Shown here: positions 1 through 7,416 of the stretch, piece by piece
Layout: each line of letters begins with the position of its first letter
Numbering within the stretch: position 1 is the stretch's first letter
Assembly: GCF_001705035.1 (NCBI RefSeq)
Contig: NZ_MCIG01000013.1
Span: 19,700-53,734, forward strand
Source: Curtobacterium sp. UCD-KPL2560
GTDB taxonomy: Bacteria > Actinomycetota > Actinomycetes > Actinomycetales > Microbacteriaceae
DNA: 34,035 bases
Reading direction: 5' to 3'
Translations under genes and position numbers: made by a program
The notes under the pieces: generated by a model
What the model was told of the DNA's origin: nothing
Databases searched by the model: none
The model's input: only the letters and a program-made list of their open reading frames with translations

Positions 1-404
1 GTGCTCGGTGATGTCGGTCAACCACAGCCGGTCCAGGTCCGGGGCGGTGAACGCCCGCCGGACCCGGTCATCGTGCACCGGCGGGCCCGCTTTCCGGGTC
101 AGTCCCCGTTTCTTGGCATGCAATGACCAGAGCCGCTGCTGCGAGCACAACCGCCACACGCGTCGCTCCGAGACTCGGTGGCCGGCGGCGCCGAGGTCGT
201 CGGCGATGAACCGGTACCCGAACGTCGGGTCGTCGCGGTGCGCATCGACGGCGGCGTTGGTCAGGTGCGCGTTCTCCCAATCACGACGGCTCACCGGGCT
301 CTTTCGCCAGGCGTAGAACGCCTGCTTCGAAAAACCCAGGACCCGGCAGGTCACCGCGACCGGGATCTGGTCGGCGGCGAGTTCCGGACCAGCGGGTACA
401 TCAT
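1..404 (-). pseudogene. IS3-family transposase orfB, frameshifted and cut by window edge
   Basis: This is the N-terminal 130 or so residues of an IS3-type DDE transposase of about 290 residues. The ATG at 404-402 overlaps the orfA stop and opens a frame reading MMYPLVRN, which then hits a stop within 18 codons. Reading one base over gives ELAADQIPVAVTCRVLGFS, then the HTH_21-like region, and finally the LWLTDITEH stretch that holds the first catalytic Asp. The expected junction is R-E-L, coded cgg gaa ctc; the sequence has cggaactc, one G short, near 384-386. Restoring that base joins MYPLVR to ELAADQIPVAV, which is how intact relatives begin. I therefore call a single-base deletion, although a sequencing error cannot be excluded. 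The rest of the catalytic domain lies outside the window. Confidence 0.7.
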
Positions 405-685
405 TTTGGGAGGTGCGCTTGGGAGAGATACGCGGCGGCACGGCGAAGGATCTCGTTCTCCTGCTCTAGCAGTCGGTTCCGTTTCCGAAGCTCTCGCAGC
501 TCGACGTTCTCGGTCGTCGTGGTCCCGGACCTGACCCCGTCGTCGATGTCGGCTCGACGCAGCCAGTTCGTCACGGTCCCCTCGGAGATCCCGAAGTCCT
601 TCGCGACCTGCGTCAACGGGATCTCACCCCTTCGCGCGACCGCGATCACGTCGCGTCGGAACTCGTCCGGATAGGGCTTGGCCAT
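401..685 (-). CDS. IS3-family transposase orfA (HTH protein)
   Basis: This is a 94-residue OrfA protein, the DNA-binding partner of the IS3 transposase. It has an N-terminal helix-turn-helix of the HTH_Tnp_1 type (PYPDEFRRDVIAVARRGE, then QVAKDFGISEGTVTNWLRRAD) and a C-terminal leucine-zipper-like heptad region (ELRELRKRNRLLEQENEILRRAAAYLS) used for multimerisation. I chose the ATG at 685-683 because GGAAGG lies about nine bases upstream of it; the earlier ATG at 694 has no space for a ribosome binding site. The stop codon overlaps the ATG of orfB, the usual arrangement for coupled or frameshifted expression of OrfAB. Confidence 0.85.
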   Translation of the reverse strand: MAKPYPDEFRRDVIAVARRGEIPLTQVAKDFGISEGTVTNWLRRADIDDGVRSGTTTTENVELRELRKRNRLLEQENEILRRAAAYLSQAHLPK

Positions 686-796
686 GATCGACATCCTTCC
701 AGCGAGGACCGCGTCCCCACAGGTCAGGAGTCAACCGAACCGACAGCAGACCCTCGAGACGCCCTCGACACCGTAGTCACCGAACAGTTCTGCAGC

Positions 797-1834
797 TCAG
801 ACTCGTCCAGCCTTCGCATCGGGAACGAGGTGTTCTGTCTTGTCGGCATCAGCGGAATCCTCCGCGGTCATGGGCTCGGTCTTATCTTCGATCTCCTTGG
901 GGAGGGGGAGATCGGATCCCGTCCCCGAGTCGCCTGCCTCAGCTTCGTGCGCCGTCTGCTCTCCAGCAGGTCGGACGAGCAGGGCTAAGGTGAGCGCTCC
1001 GGCCATCACCATCCCGAATGTCGCTAGTCCGATGACCACTGCGATCACGAGGTGAAAGAACACCCCGGCAGCCCAGCCAGCCCGACGGAATCGTCGGTCA
1101 GACGAGAAGATCGTCGCCATGACGAAGAGCTCGAGGGCAATCGTTCCCCAGGTGATGACCGCTGCACCTGCCGGCGCCGCGAGGAGATCGAGCGCAGGAT
1201 CGTAGAGCCATTGCGGCGCGCCGAAGGCGGGGTGCTGCATCCAGTACCAGAGAGCCGTCCCCTCGACCCACGGTGTCGAGGAGAACTTCGCTATCGCCGA
1301 GTTGGCGTAGACGATCACGAGTTGCGCTGCGATGAGCAGCAGCGCTGTGTTTCCTACAATGTTGACAACCCTGTTCCCCGGGGACGGCGCACCACGCCAA
1401 ACGAACAGGCGGGTGTCACTGACGCACACTGGGATGAGGAACAGGGTGACGATCGCGGCGAGCTGGTCTCCGCCCTCCATCGGCGTGATGGTCCAGAAGA
1501 CACTCACAGACACATACCAGTGCAGAACCGCGCTGACGGGCGGGAACAGGCCGAGGATCACGGTGCAGAGAAGGCCCACGCCAATCCAACGCGCGACGTC
1601 GGGGTCGTCCGCAAGGCAGAAGAGACCGATGCTGGGGACACCTGAGCACTCCGGCGCTGCCGATGTTGCAGGGTCGGACGAGTGGAACAGAGTCGTTCCC
1701 GGGTCCAGTGCGAGGGTCAGCAGCGTCGCCAAGGCGATCAAACTCCTCGCCGGGTGCAGCCACCTGGTCACCGGACTACTAGCAGGGATAAGCCGTTCCA
1801 GGAACGTTGATGTTGAAGCTGGGTGTTCCGTCAT
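797..1834 (-). CDS. sdpB: SdpB-like multi-pass membrane protein (toxin maturation)
   Basis: The product has 345 residues with several hydrophobic segments and resembles SdpB/HTTM-domain proteins. In Bacillus subtilis, SdpA and SdpB are needed to turn pro-SdpC into the secreted SDP toxin. Recognisable stretches are the start MTEHPASTSTFLERLIP, the HWYVSVSVFW helix and the conserved ANSAIAKFSSTPWVEGTALW segment followed by further helices. The last 55 residues form an acidic, low-complexity cytoplasmic tail with no helix, rich in E, D and T. The ATG at 1834-1832 overlaps the sdpA stop (ATGA), so the gene is translationally coupled and last in a C-A-B operon. I recognise the family from the membrane pattern together with the neighbouring SdpA- and SdpC-like genes. 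The exact biochemical role of SdpB is not established. Confidence 0.8.
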   Translation of the reverse strand: MTEHPASTSTFLERLIPASSPVTRWLHPARSLIALATLLTLALDPGTTLFHSSDPATSAAPECSGVPSIGLFCLADDPDVARWIGVGLLCTVILGLFPPVSAVLHWYVSVSVFWTITPMEGGDQLAAIVTLFLIPVCVSDTRLFVWRGAPSPGNRVVNIVGNTALLLIAAQLVIVYANSAIAKFSSTPWVEGTALWYWMQHPAFGAPQWLYDPALDLLAAPAGAAVITWGTIALELFVMATIFSSDRRFRRAGWAAGVFFHLVIAVVIGLATFGMVMAGALTLALLVRPAGEQTAHEAEAGDSGTGSDLPLPKEIEDKTEPMTAEDSADADKTEHLVPDAKAGRV

Positions 1835-2439
1835 GACTCGCACTTCACGTTCACAATCCTGATGGACTGACGGTGCTCCCGCGTGAGCTTTCCGTAGGAC
1901 CACGGAATCGGCTTGACCTTGGCAACGAGGATGTCGCCGCACGTTTCCGGAATCAACGGATTCAGAACCTGCTGACCGTTCACCTCAACCTTGTTTTCTA
2001 TGACGCAGCTGTCGATGGAGGTACCTGGAGCGCATGAGGTCCATGCTGCTTTCACGGACCCGCTGTCAGGCTTCGCTACCGCAATCCGAGCGATATCACC
2101 GTCGACAAGTCGCGCGCCACGATTCAGTCCGAACGCGAACCGCGGAGAACCGCCAGAAATCGGGCTCACCGCCGTCCATCCTTGAGGGCTCTTGCGGTAT
2201 GCGGTGTAGGTATCTTCCCGAGCGTCACGAGTGAAAAAACCCCACCCTTGTGGCACAAAGGTTCGCACAGTCTGCAGCACCGGATTCGATCCGGCGCTGG
2301 ACTCGAAGACGCTGGGCTGCATGGTGGCCACGAAGGCCATCACGCCGATTAAGACGCCGCAGCCGAGCGCGATTCGTCGAACGTTCCGTTCGGTGTTGTG
2401 CCTTGCAGATGACGACCGGTCGATGTCCTCAGTGGTCAT
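1831..2439 (-). CDS. sdpA: SdpA-like membrane-anchored protein (toxin maturation)
   Basis: This is a 202-residue protein with a hydrophilic start, one transmembrane helix (about residues 22-42, IALGCGVLIGVMAFVATM) and a soluble remainder containing QGWGFFTRDAREDTYTAY, typical of SdpA proteins. In B. subtilis, SdpA and SdpB act together in processing the SdpC precursor. The C-terminal part has Cys residues (SCAPGTSIDSC, ETCGD, VKCES) that may form disulfides on the outside. The gene begins 8 bases after the sdpC stop and overlaps sdpB by ATGA, which places it in one transcript. The start ATG at 2439-2437 was preferred over upstream in-frame codons because those run into sdpC. Function is assigned from family and context. 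Confidence 0.8.
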   Translation of the reverse strand: MTTEDIDRSSSARHNTERNVRRIALGCGVLIGVMAFVATMQPSVFESSAGSNPVLQTVRTFVPQGWGFFTRDAREDTYTAYRKSPQGWTAVSPISGGSPRFAFGLNRGARLVDGDIARIAVAKPDSGSVKAAWTSCAPGTSIDSCVIENKVEVNGQQVLNPLIPETCGDILVAKVKPIPWSYGKLTREHRQSIRIVNVKCES

Positions 2440-2447
2440 CGCTGCTG

Positions 2448-3062
2448 CTACTTGACCGCGGACGCGATCTTGGCGACGTACTCGGTGTATCCGAGGTCCT
2501 CCGTGCTGTCCGGGTTGATCGACTTCGCGTTCCAGACCTTCGCCTTGGTCCAGAGGACAAAGTGCCCTGCGACGGCGGTCTCGGCGACAACCGCAACGGC
2601 GATGCCTCCCACGACGGCGATCTCGACACCCGCGACGCAGACGCAGATAACGCCGCACTGCGGTTGAACCGTGCTTGCCCTCGAAACCTGCGGATAGTCC
2701 GACTCGATCGCCTTCGCGAAGGCAGACGTGAGCTGCTTCACGCCGTCGTCGACCTTGTAGGGGTCGCCGCTGCGAATCTGGTCAGCGGCCGCGGCGAGTT
2801 CGGAAGAGTGCTCGGCCTCCACGGTGGTCAGCAGCTTGTCCTGCACGTTGGCGATGTCTGCCCGGGAGGCCGCAGAGGCCTTCGACAGTGGCTCGATGTC
2901 GGCCGCGTCGGCGAACGCACCCTCGCCGTACAGCACGCCTTCTGCAATCTCCGTGTCGGTGAATTGAGGCGACGCTGCCTCCGCGTGTGCGGCGCTCACC
3001 GCGGGGACCGCGGCCAGCGCGAGAGAAGCGATTGCGATCTGCGCAACAAGACTGATCTTCAT
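2448..3062 (-). CDS. sdpC: SdpC-like antimicrobial toxin precursor
   Basis: This is a 204-residue secreted precursor. A Sec signal peptide occupies about residues 1-29 (charged start, hydrophobic core, AHAEA before the likely cut). The middle (residues 30-130) is a soluble pro-region. Residues 136-177 resemble the mature 42-residue SDP toxin of B. subtilis: the segment starts CGVICVC, giving the same Cys-x5-Cys spacing (C136 and C142) that forms the SDP disulfide, with an extra Cys at 140. A long glycine/alanine/valine hydrophobic stretch follows, ending in FVLWTKAKVW. A C-terminal tail of about 27 residues would be removed. SDP kills sensitive cells by collapsing the proton motive force; the same action here is inferred. 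First gene of the sdpC-A-B operon, with its promoter in the shared region 3063-3181. Confidence 0.85.
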   Translation of the reverse strand: MKISLVAQIAIASLALAAVPAVSAAHAEAASPQFTDTEIAEGVLYGEGAFADAADIEPLSKASAASRADIANVQDKLLTTVEAEHSSELAAAADQIRSGDPYKVDDGVKQLTSAFAKAIESDYPQVSRASTVQPQCGVICVCVAGVEIAVVGGIAVAVVAETAVAGHFVLWTKAKVWNAKSINPDSTEDLGYTEYVAKIASAVK

Positions 3063-3181
3063 TGTAATTCCCCCTTGGAACTTTCACAGCAGTCTGCACG
3101 AGGTGCGCCGACGGAGTCAAGGGGGCCTCAGGTTGACGGCCTGACCGGCACCTGCGTTAGGTTGTTGAGGGGGAGGCAGAT
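3063..3181. promoter_or_regulatory. Divergent promoter region between sdpC and sdpI-like gene
   Basis: The 119 bases separate the toxin operon (minus) from the immunity gene (plus). For the plus gene there is TTGACG at 3133-3138, a weak -10 candidate (TTAGGT at 3157-3162, spacer 18), and a clear ribosome binding site, GGGGGAGG, just before the ATG at 3182. For the minus operon the base run reading GGGGGAATTACA before the sdpC ATG supplies the ribosome binding site. In B. subtilis the immunity pair SdpRI is toxin-induced; no sdpR-like ArsR repressor gene is present in this window. Confidence 0.45.
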
Positions 3182-3550
3182 ATGAGCAATCCGGGTTGGT
3201 TCGCGGCAATCGCCTGCGCTGTCCTCATTTTGGCGGTCAACGCTGCCATCTGGGGAGTGGTCTCAGTGGCAGCCGACGGCTTAGGCCGCAACCATGTTGC
3301 GGGCGTGCGCCTTCCTTCTGTCATGCGAAGTGACGAGACGTGGGTCGCCGGTCATCAGGCGGCCCGTAAGGCTGTGCGACCGTTCTTGATAGCGGCAATC
3401 ATCGTCATTGTCATATCAATTCCGGCCCAGCTGGCGCCCGTCCTCTACGTGGTCCTAATCGGGCTCTCGCTCGCGTGCACCTTGGGCGGTCTCGTTGCGG
3501 CCGCAGTGTCCGCCTCACGTGCTGCTCGGCGCGTAACCTCGGCTCCGTAA
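3182..3550 (+). CDS. Short SdpI-family membrane protein, probable toxin immunity
   Basis: This is a 122-residue protein with three predicted membrane helices (about residues 5-30, 66-86 and 89-112). Between the first and second lies VAGVRLPSVMRSDETWVAGHQAARK, which matches the family signature of SdpI/YfhL proteins (a G-x-R-T-like start, a W-x-x-x-H-x-x-A core). SdpI protects the producer against SDP. This protein is shorter than B. subtilis SdpI (about 200 residues) and corresponds to the compact form that contains only the signature domain. It is transcribed away from the sdpCAB-type operon across a 119-base region, which supports an immunity role. The start is set by GGGGGAGG 5-8 bases upstream. 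Confidence 0.75.
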   Translation: MSNPGWFAAIACAVLILAVNAAIWGVVSVAADGLGRNHVAGVRLPSVMRSDETWVAGHQAARKAVRPFLIAAIIVIVISIPAQLAPVLYVVLIGLSLACTLGGLVAAAVSASRAARRVTSAP

Positions 3551-3896
3551 TCCGCGCTGTCGCGACGTGACGGTCGTCAACTGGATGCTCGCGCCGATGT
3601 TGTGGTTGTAGCGGTGTGGCGGCCGGTGTTGGGTCGCCCGAATCTCATGCCCTGACGTCGCAACGCTTATCTCCTCGTCGTCATCCAGCTGCAGGGCTTC
3701 ATGAGTCCGCGCGCGATGATGTCTGCTCCGTCCGCCGCCGGGCGTCCGCAGCTGCCGCCTTGCATCAGAGCAGAACCACCTGTCTACTGTTCAGCGGCAC
3801 GCTCGCCAGGGGTGAGCGGATGAAGCGGGCGGCCCGAGCAGCCCCGCAGCGCGAGCTGGAGTGCTGGAACGCCAGACCTGAAGGTGAAGGGGAGAC
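3551..3896. other. Intergenic region, no gene recognised
   Basis: The 346 bases between the SdpI-like gene and the CPBP protease gene contain only short, atypical frames with no recognisable protein. The right end carries the ribosome binding site of the protease gene (AAGGGGAG). I see no convincing terminator or promoter beyond that. Confidence 0.5.
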
Positions 3897-4877
3897 ATGT
3901 CGACCGAGCGGTCAGTAGAGCATCAGCGGGGGCGCCGAGCGGTCCCCTGGCTCTCGTTGGTGGTGTTCCTCGCGATGAGCCTCGGTGGTGCGTGGGTCGT
4001 GGTCTCACCCCTTTGGGCGAGTGGCGTCGGTCTTTCGTCGCCATGGGCTGCGGCTCTTCTGCCGGCGATGATGTTCACACCAGCAGTCGCCGTCCTCGTA
4101 GTGGGCTTGATCGAACGCAAGCGTCCCGCGGCGGCCGTCCGTGAGCTCGGCATGTGGCCGCTCCGACCCGCCAAGCGGGTTGTGGGGCTGACCCTGATCG
4201 GTCTCCTCGGTGTCCCTCTGGTCATCGCAGCTGGCATCGCTATCGCTGCCGTTCTCGGCTGGGTGGATCTCGATCTTCGACACCTGTCGGGCTTCCGGGC
4301 GGAGCTACGAGCGTCCGCCGGCGATGCTGCCGACACGATCCCGGTACGGTTCGTCGTCATCATCCAGTTGGTCTCGATCCCCTTCGCGGCGCTCTTCAAC
4401 GGGGTGCTCGCCTTCGGCGAGGAAGTGGGATGGCGCGGATGGCTCCTTCCGCGACTTCGAGTGCACATGGGAACCTGGCCATCGATCCTCGTTACCGGCG
4501 CCATTTGGGGTGCTTGGCACAGTCCGCTGATCCTTCTCGGGTACAACTTCGCGCAGCCAAACATCGCTGGCGTCTCGCTCATGGTGGTCGCGTGCGCAGC
4601 GATCGGGACACTGTTCGGCTGGCTTCGCCTACGCAGCGGCTCTCTGTGGCCCTCCGTCTTCGCGCACGGAGCTTTGAACGCCAGCGCTGGCTTGGTCGTA
4701 CTCTTCTCGGCTGCGGGCCGCGAGCTAAACCCCATCCTTGCCGGACCACTCGGAGTGGCCACGTGGCTCGCAGTAGCCGCCATCGTCGCCGTGCTCGGTG
4801 TGTTCCACCAGTTCAAAGCCTCCCGGCTCGGCTCGGTCACGAACCCATCCGCGGAGGTGAAGGAGTGGTTGCGCTGA
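3897..4877 (+). CDS. CPBP-family intramembrane glutamic endopeptidase
   Basis: The product has 326 residues and about eight hydrophobic segments and belongs to the CPBP (Abi/CAAX protease Rce1-like) family. All hallmark motifs are visible: EEVGWR (E175, E176, R180), then IWGAWH with H208, and HGALN near residue 258. These residues form the membrane-embedded active site. The start ATG is preceded by AAGGGGAG at the proper distance. In bacteria these proteins are often linked to bacteriocin loci, as immunity or maturation factors. Placement directly after the sdp toxin and immunity genes makes such a link plausible, but the gene could be independent, since a 346-base gap separates them and no promoter was resolved. 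Confidence 0.85.
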   Translation: MSTERSVEHQRGRRAVPWLSLVVFLAMSLGGAWVVVSPLWASGVGLSSPWAAALLPAMMFTPAVAVLVVGLIERKRPAAAVRELGMWPLRPAKRVVGLTLIGLLGVPLVIAAGIAIAAVLGWVDLDLRHLSGFRAELRASAGDAADTIPVRFVVIIQLVSIPFAALFNGVLAFGEEVGWRGWLLPRLRVHMGTWPSILVTGAIWGAWHSPLILLGYNFAQPNIAGVSLMVVACAAIGTLFGWLRLRSGSLWPSVFAHGALNASAGLVVLFSAAGRELNPILAGPLGVATWLAVAAIVAVLGVFHQFKASRLGSVTNPSAEVKEWLR

Positions 4878-5417
4878 GATGACCGGTCGGCGGACGGTCG
4901 GGGAGTCCCGCAGCGTCACGGATAAGGCGTCTACTGACATAATCTATATTATCGGTTGATCGACGCCGCTGTGGGGAGATGGTGCCGAGCTGTCTGTCCA
5001 GGGCCACCGGCGGAGCGGTCCGTGGTTTCTTCGCAACGGAGCGGTCCGTCCATACAGTGGTCCTGCTCATTGCCAGCGAGTAATGGCGGAGCGTCGCGCA
5101 GCGAGCTCATGTGGCGTCCGATACATGCAGTGAGGGTGGGGAGCCTGACCGTCCGCGAGAGTAGTAGCGATACGCTCGCGTCGCTCTACGCTGGGCCGGT
5201 GCACGCTCGCGCTCGGCTTGTTCTCGTGTCGGTGACCCGGGAGTCTCGGTCGATCGCTCAATTTCGTGCGTTCGTGTCACTCAGCCGCAGGCGTTGCGGT
5301 AACCGAGCAGTAACGGAGGGCCGGTGGTGAGGCCTGCGAAGGTGGGAGCAACTGTGCTCATATTCCCCGTGAGTGCGCGGTTGCTTCGGCTCCGCCTAGG
5401 TTTTGGCGAGTGGGAAC
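4878..5417. other. Gene-free stretch before the tRNA fragment
   Basis: The 540 bases contain no ORF with credible coding bias or a known domain. They include an unusually A/T-rich spot with a palindrome at 4939-4952, and a 12-base direct repeat (GGAGCGGTCCGT, near 5014 and 5037). The stretch ends at the tRNA-like 3' fragment. It may be decayed sequence left by insertion and deletion events at the island edge. Confidence 0.5.
4939..4952. promoter_or_regulatory. A/T-rich palindrome (operator-like)
   Basis: ATAAT-CTAT-ATTAT has perfect five-base arms within a 14-base block almost free of G and C, in a genome where such blocks are rare. It resembles an operator or -10 element, but no gene starts downstream. 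It could be a remnant of a lost promoter. Confidence 0.25.
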
Positions 5418-5448
5418 ATGGGTTCAAATCCCACCGGTACCGCCACAG
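5418..5448 (+). repeat. tRNA 3'-end fragment, att-like direct repeat (left copy)
   Basis: The bases read as the 3' part of a tRNA: T-arm ATGGG-TTCAAAT-CCCAC, acceptor strand CGGTACC, discriminator G, then CCA at 5443-5445. The acceptor and T-arm match the pattern of actinobacterial tRNA-Ser genes. No matching 5' half lies upstream, so this is not a functional tRNA. The first T-stem pair is mismatched (A-C). A near copy sits at 22595-22624 in the same orientation, and both are followed by a terminator hairpin. Such duplicated tRNA 3' ends are the usual footprint of integrase-mediated insertion, but no integrase gene is present between them. Confidence 0.6.
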
Positions 5449-5494
5449 GGTTGATTGCACGTCTGGTCTCCAGCGTTTGCAGATGTGACCCGAC

Positions 5495-5528
5495 AGAAGA
5501 GCCCCCGGCTTCGGCCGGGGGCTCTTCT
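5495..5528. terminator. Strong bidirectional-looking hairpin terminator
   Basis: A perfect 15-bp stem (AGAAGAGCCCCCGGC and its complement) closes on a TTCG loop; the outer arms give AGAAG on one side and CTTCT on the other, which act as short A and T tracts. It lies about 47 bases after the tRNA-like fragment, as expected for the terminator of a tRNA gene carried along with the att site. Confidence 0.8.
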
Positions 5529-5734
5529 GGTTCTCTGGAGCTGTTCGGTGCTCGATTCCACGGGTCGCTCACGTATTCGTGGCTGCTCGAGCGCTCGGTG
5601 CGCCGTCCGCAGCTCGCTTCCGGGCACGCTGAAGCACCCCGGATGCTCCTCGCCCGTTCTCGGGCATGACGGAGCGTCGGGCTGCTTCCGCGGCCGGGGT
5701 GAGCGGCCCGCGCCGGCTCGTCGTTCCGATTCGT

Positions 5735-5886
5735 GGCCGTCGTGTTCGAACTGGATGATGCGTCGCATGTTCGAGGCGACAGCGAAGAGCGCGAGGGCGA
5801 ACTGTTGTGCGGCGAGCCCGTGCATGGGTCGGCCCGATACGTGTCGAACCACTCCTTGCTGCCGTAGCGCAGCTTCTGCCGCAGCG
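5735..5886 (-). pseudogene. Degraded transposase-like gene, C-terminal remnant
   Basis: Two out-of-register pieces on the minus strand recall the C-terminus of a widespread actinobacterial transposase-like family. One frame reads KLRYGSKEWFDTYR (about 5886-5840); the next reads GRPMHGLAAQQFALAL followed by VASNMRRIIQFEHD (about 5838-5735). In intact relatives as I remember them, a further 30-40 residues lie between these two blocks, so a deletion with frame change seems to have removed them. Upstream of the first block I could not recover the N-terminal part. The remnant supports past mobile-element activity near the left edge of the island. Assignment rests on short motifs only. Confidence 0.35.
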
Positions 5887-6154
5887 ACCTTCTTGCGATC
5901 CGATACCGCTTGTACCTCGACGTAGTCGACGGAGACGGCTCCGAGAGCGAGCGCGGAGACGTACCGAGGTGCGACCACCTGCGACGCAAGCCATTGATCG
6001 TTGCAGTGACTTCGAAATCGTTCACGTACAAGGCCATCCCGTGTCTCCCCGCGTTCGATTCACCCTGGCGATGTGTCCGCTCACGGGCCAACGCGAGCGC
6101 GTGTCGCCGCGTGGCGCGTTCTTGTTCGAGCAGCGGCAGCGTGCTGCGTGCCCG

Positions 6155-6177
6155 TGAGGTACGCCGGCTGTACCTCA
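6155..6177. promoter_or_regulatory. Perfect inverted repeat, operator-like
   Basis: TGAGGTAC and GTACCTCA are perfect 8-base arms separated by seven bases. The site lies about 73 bases before the ATG of the small Cys-rich ORF, so it may be its operator or a promoter element. No regulator is assigned. Confidence 0.35.
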
Positions 6178-6249
6178 CCCTCGCGGGTGCTGCTCTCCGC
6201 CAGGCGCGGGTGTCCGCGCACAGGGGTCCTGACGAGAGGAAACGAACTC

Positions 6250-6530
6250 ATGACCACGCAGCTCCAGGGGACGCATCGAAGGACCCACTGACGTTCTGCA
6301 CCTGCGCGCAGGACGTCTGCTCCGGCGTGGACGACGTAGCTGACGGCACGGCCGGATCGTGTTGTTCGTGCCCCTTCCTCGACGGCGAAGCGCCCTGTCC
6401 TGCCCGCGAGGAGATCCCTCGCTTCGTGTCGGAGGATGCGCCGGCTCGGCTGGATCCGTATGGCGATCGCGCTCGAGATACCGCTCACCGCGACCCTCCC
6501 GCAGATGGTGAGCGACCTAGTTCGTGCTGA
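6250..6530 (+). pseudogene. Small Cys-rich ORF, apparently frameshifted
   Basis: An ATG at 6250 with GAGAGGAAA about nine bases upstream opens only 13 codons (MTTQLQGTHRRTH). Adding one G to the GGGG run at 6267-6270 would join MTTQLQG to a G/C3-biased frame reading DASKDPLTFCTCAQDVC, then about 15 residues later SCCSCPFLDGEAPC, and ending near 6530: about 92 residues in all. The seven or more Cys residues lie in pairs (CTC, CCSC), which would suit metal binding or a modified peptide. I recognise no family. Codon bias fades after about 6450, and the end overlaps the epimerase gene by 14 bases. Alternatives are a true short leader peptide or no gene at all. Confidence 0.3.
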
Positions 6531-7413
6531 CGGACAGGTAGTCGGCGTACCACTCCAGATCGGCGACGGACGGCGAGAAGGGAAGTCCAGGGCGGACTCC
6601 GGCGAGCTCCCAGAACTGGGCGCTGTCGAACCAGTTGTCGATCTCCAGCATCGACTGCTGGTGGGGCGTGAGCGTCGTGGCGGTGAGCGGTCGGACTCGT
6701 GGAAGGAGTCGGTCGGAGATCCACTGACCGATCTCGGCTACGAGGAAGGGGCCGGGAGCGTCGGCGTGCAGCACCCTCTGAGTGCCGAGCGCCTCTGAGG
6801 AAGTGGACGCGAGTCTGCTTATGCCGCTCGCGAGATCCCGCACGTTGACCGCTGACACGCGTGCCCGCCATGACCGGGCCGTGCCCTGGCCGACAAATGA
6901 GCTCGCGAGGGTTGGTACGACCCAGCGGTCGCCTGCACCCCAGACGAGGTTCGGCCTGATGATGATCGCTCCTGCCCCGAGCAGTACCTCCTCGCCCTCC
7001 GCACGGCTGGCGCTGACGGCTGATGCGGGGTTCGTCGGAGGGGTGGCCGCACCGCGATGCGGCCCCCTCCCGGTGACCGACGCGGTCGAGACGGCGATCA
7101 GGCGTTCGACTCCGGCGGCCTGCGCTGCTCTCGCGACAGTTGCGGCGACCTCGACATTCGAACGACGGAGATCCTCCGGCGTCCCGGAGACCGCGGAGAC
7201 GCAGTGGACGACGGCGGACGCGCCAGCCATCGCCCTGGTCGTCGATGCTGGGTCTCTGAGCTCCGAGCGCCCCACTGTGCGGACGGTCGCCCCGCTGGCT
7301 TCGAGCGCGGCGACCACATGGCTGCCGATGTAGCCGGAGCCGCCGGTCACGGTGATGAAGGTTCCGGTCGGCGAGATCGGGTGAGCGCAACGGCTGTCGA
7401 CTACGCTGGTCAT
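6517..7413 (-). CDS. NAD(P)-dependent epimerase/dehydratase-like (extended SDR), atypical active site
   Basis: This is a 298-residue protein with the Rossmann nucleotide motif TGGSGYIG near residues 23-30, then VVHCVSAVSG and the strand LIAVSTASVTG, all typical of the extended SDR/epimerase fold. The catalytic Y-x-x-x-K is not seen: the place normally filled by Tyr and Lys reads AVSASRAEGEE, so Tyr is Val and Lys is Arg. The enzyme may use a different mechanism or serve as a binding protein. In streptomycetes, epimerase/ketoreductase-like genes beside afsA homologues help to make or tailor gamma-butyrolactones; the neighbours here (ArpA-like receptor, AfsA-like synthase) suggest the same setting. 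Its start codon lies only three bases from that of the divergent TetR gene. Confidence 0.75.
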   Translation of the reverse strand: MTSVVDSRCAHPISPTGTFITVTGGSGYIGSHVVAALEASGATVRTVGRSELRDPASTTRAMAGASAVVHCVSAVSGTPEDLRRSNVEVAATVARAAQAAGVERLIAVSTASVTGRGPHRGAATPPTNPASAVSASRAEGEEVLLGAGAIIIRPNLVWGAGDRWVVPTLASSFVGQGTARSWRARVSAVNVRDLASGISRLASTSSEALGTQRVLHADAPGPFLVAEIGQWISDRLLPRVRPLTATTLTPHQQSMLEIDNWFDSAQFWELAGVRPGLPFSPSVADLEWYADYLSVSTN

Positions 7414-7416
7414 CCG

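Larger units (their letters stand above)
1..760 (-). mobile_element. IS3-family insertion sequence, 5' end (continues beyond window)
   Basis: The stretch carries the two overlapping transposase genes of an IS3-type element on the minus strand: orfA complete and orfB entering from the window edge. The element begins on its orfA side somewhere between 695 and about 790. I could not fix the terminal inverted repeat because the other end lies outside the window, so the right limit is approximate. It sits just downstream of the sdp operon, so it may mark the edge of an accessory region. orfB contains a one-base frameshift, so this copy is probably immobile by itself. Confidence 0.75.

Noticed and set aside
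4956..5330. A 124-codon plus-strand ORF in the gap
   Set aside because: No ribosome binding site, no codon-position bias and no domain; a shorter minus-strand frame there is equally plausible, so neither is supported.
5418..5448. A complete tRNA gene
   Set aside because: Only the T-arm, acceptor strand and CCA are present; no 5' acceptor, D-arm or anticodon arm precedes it.
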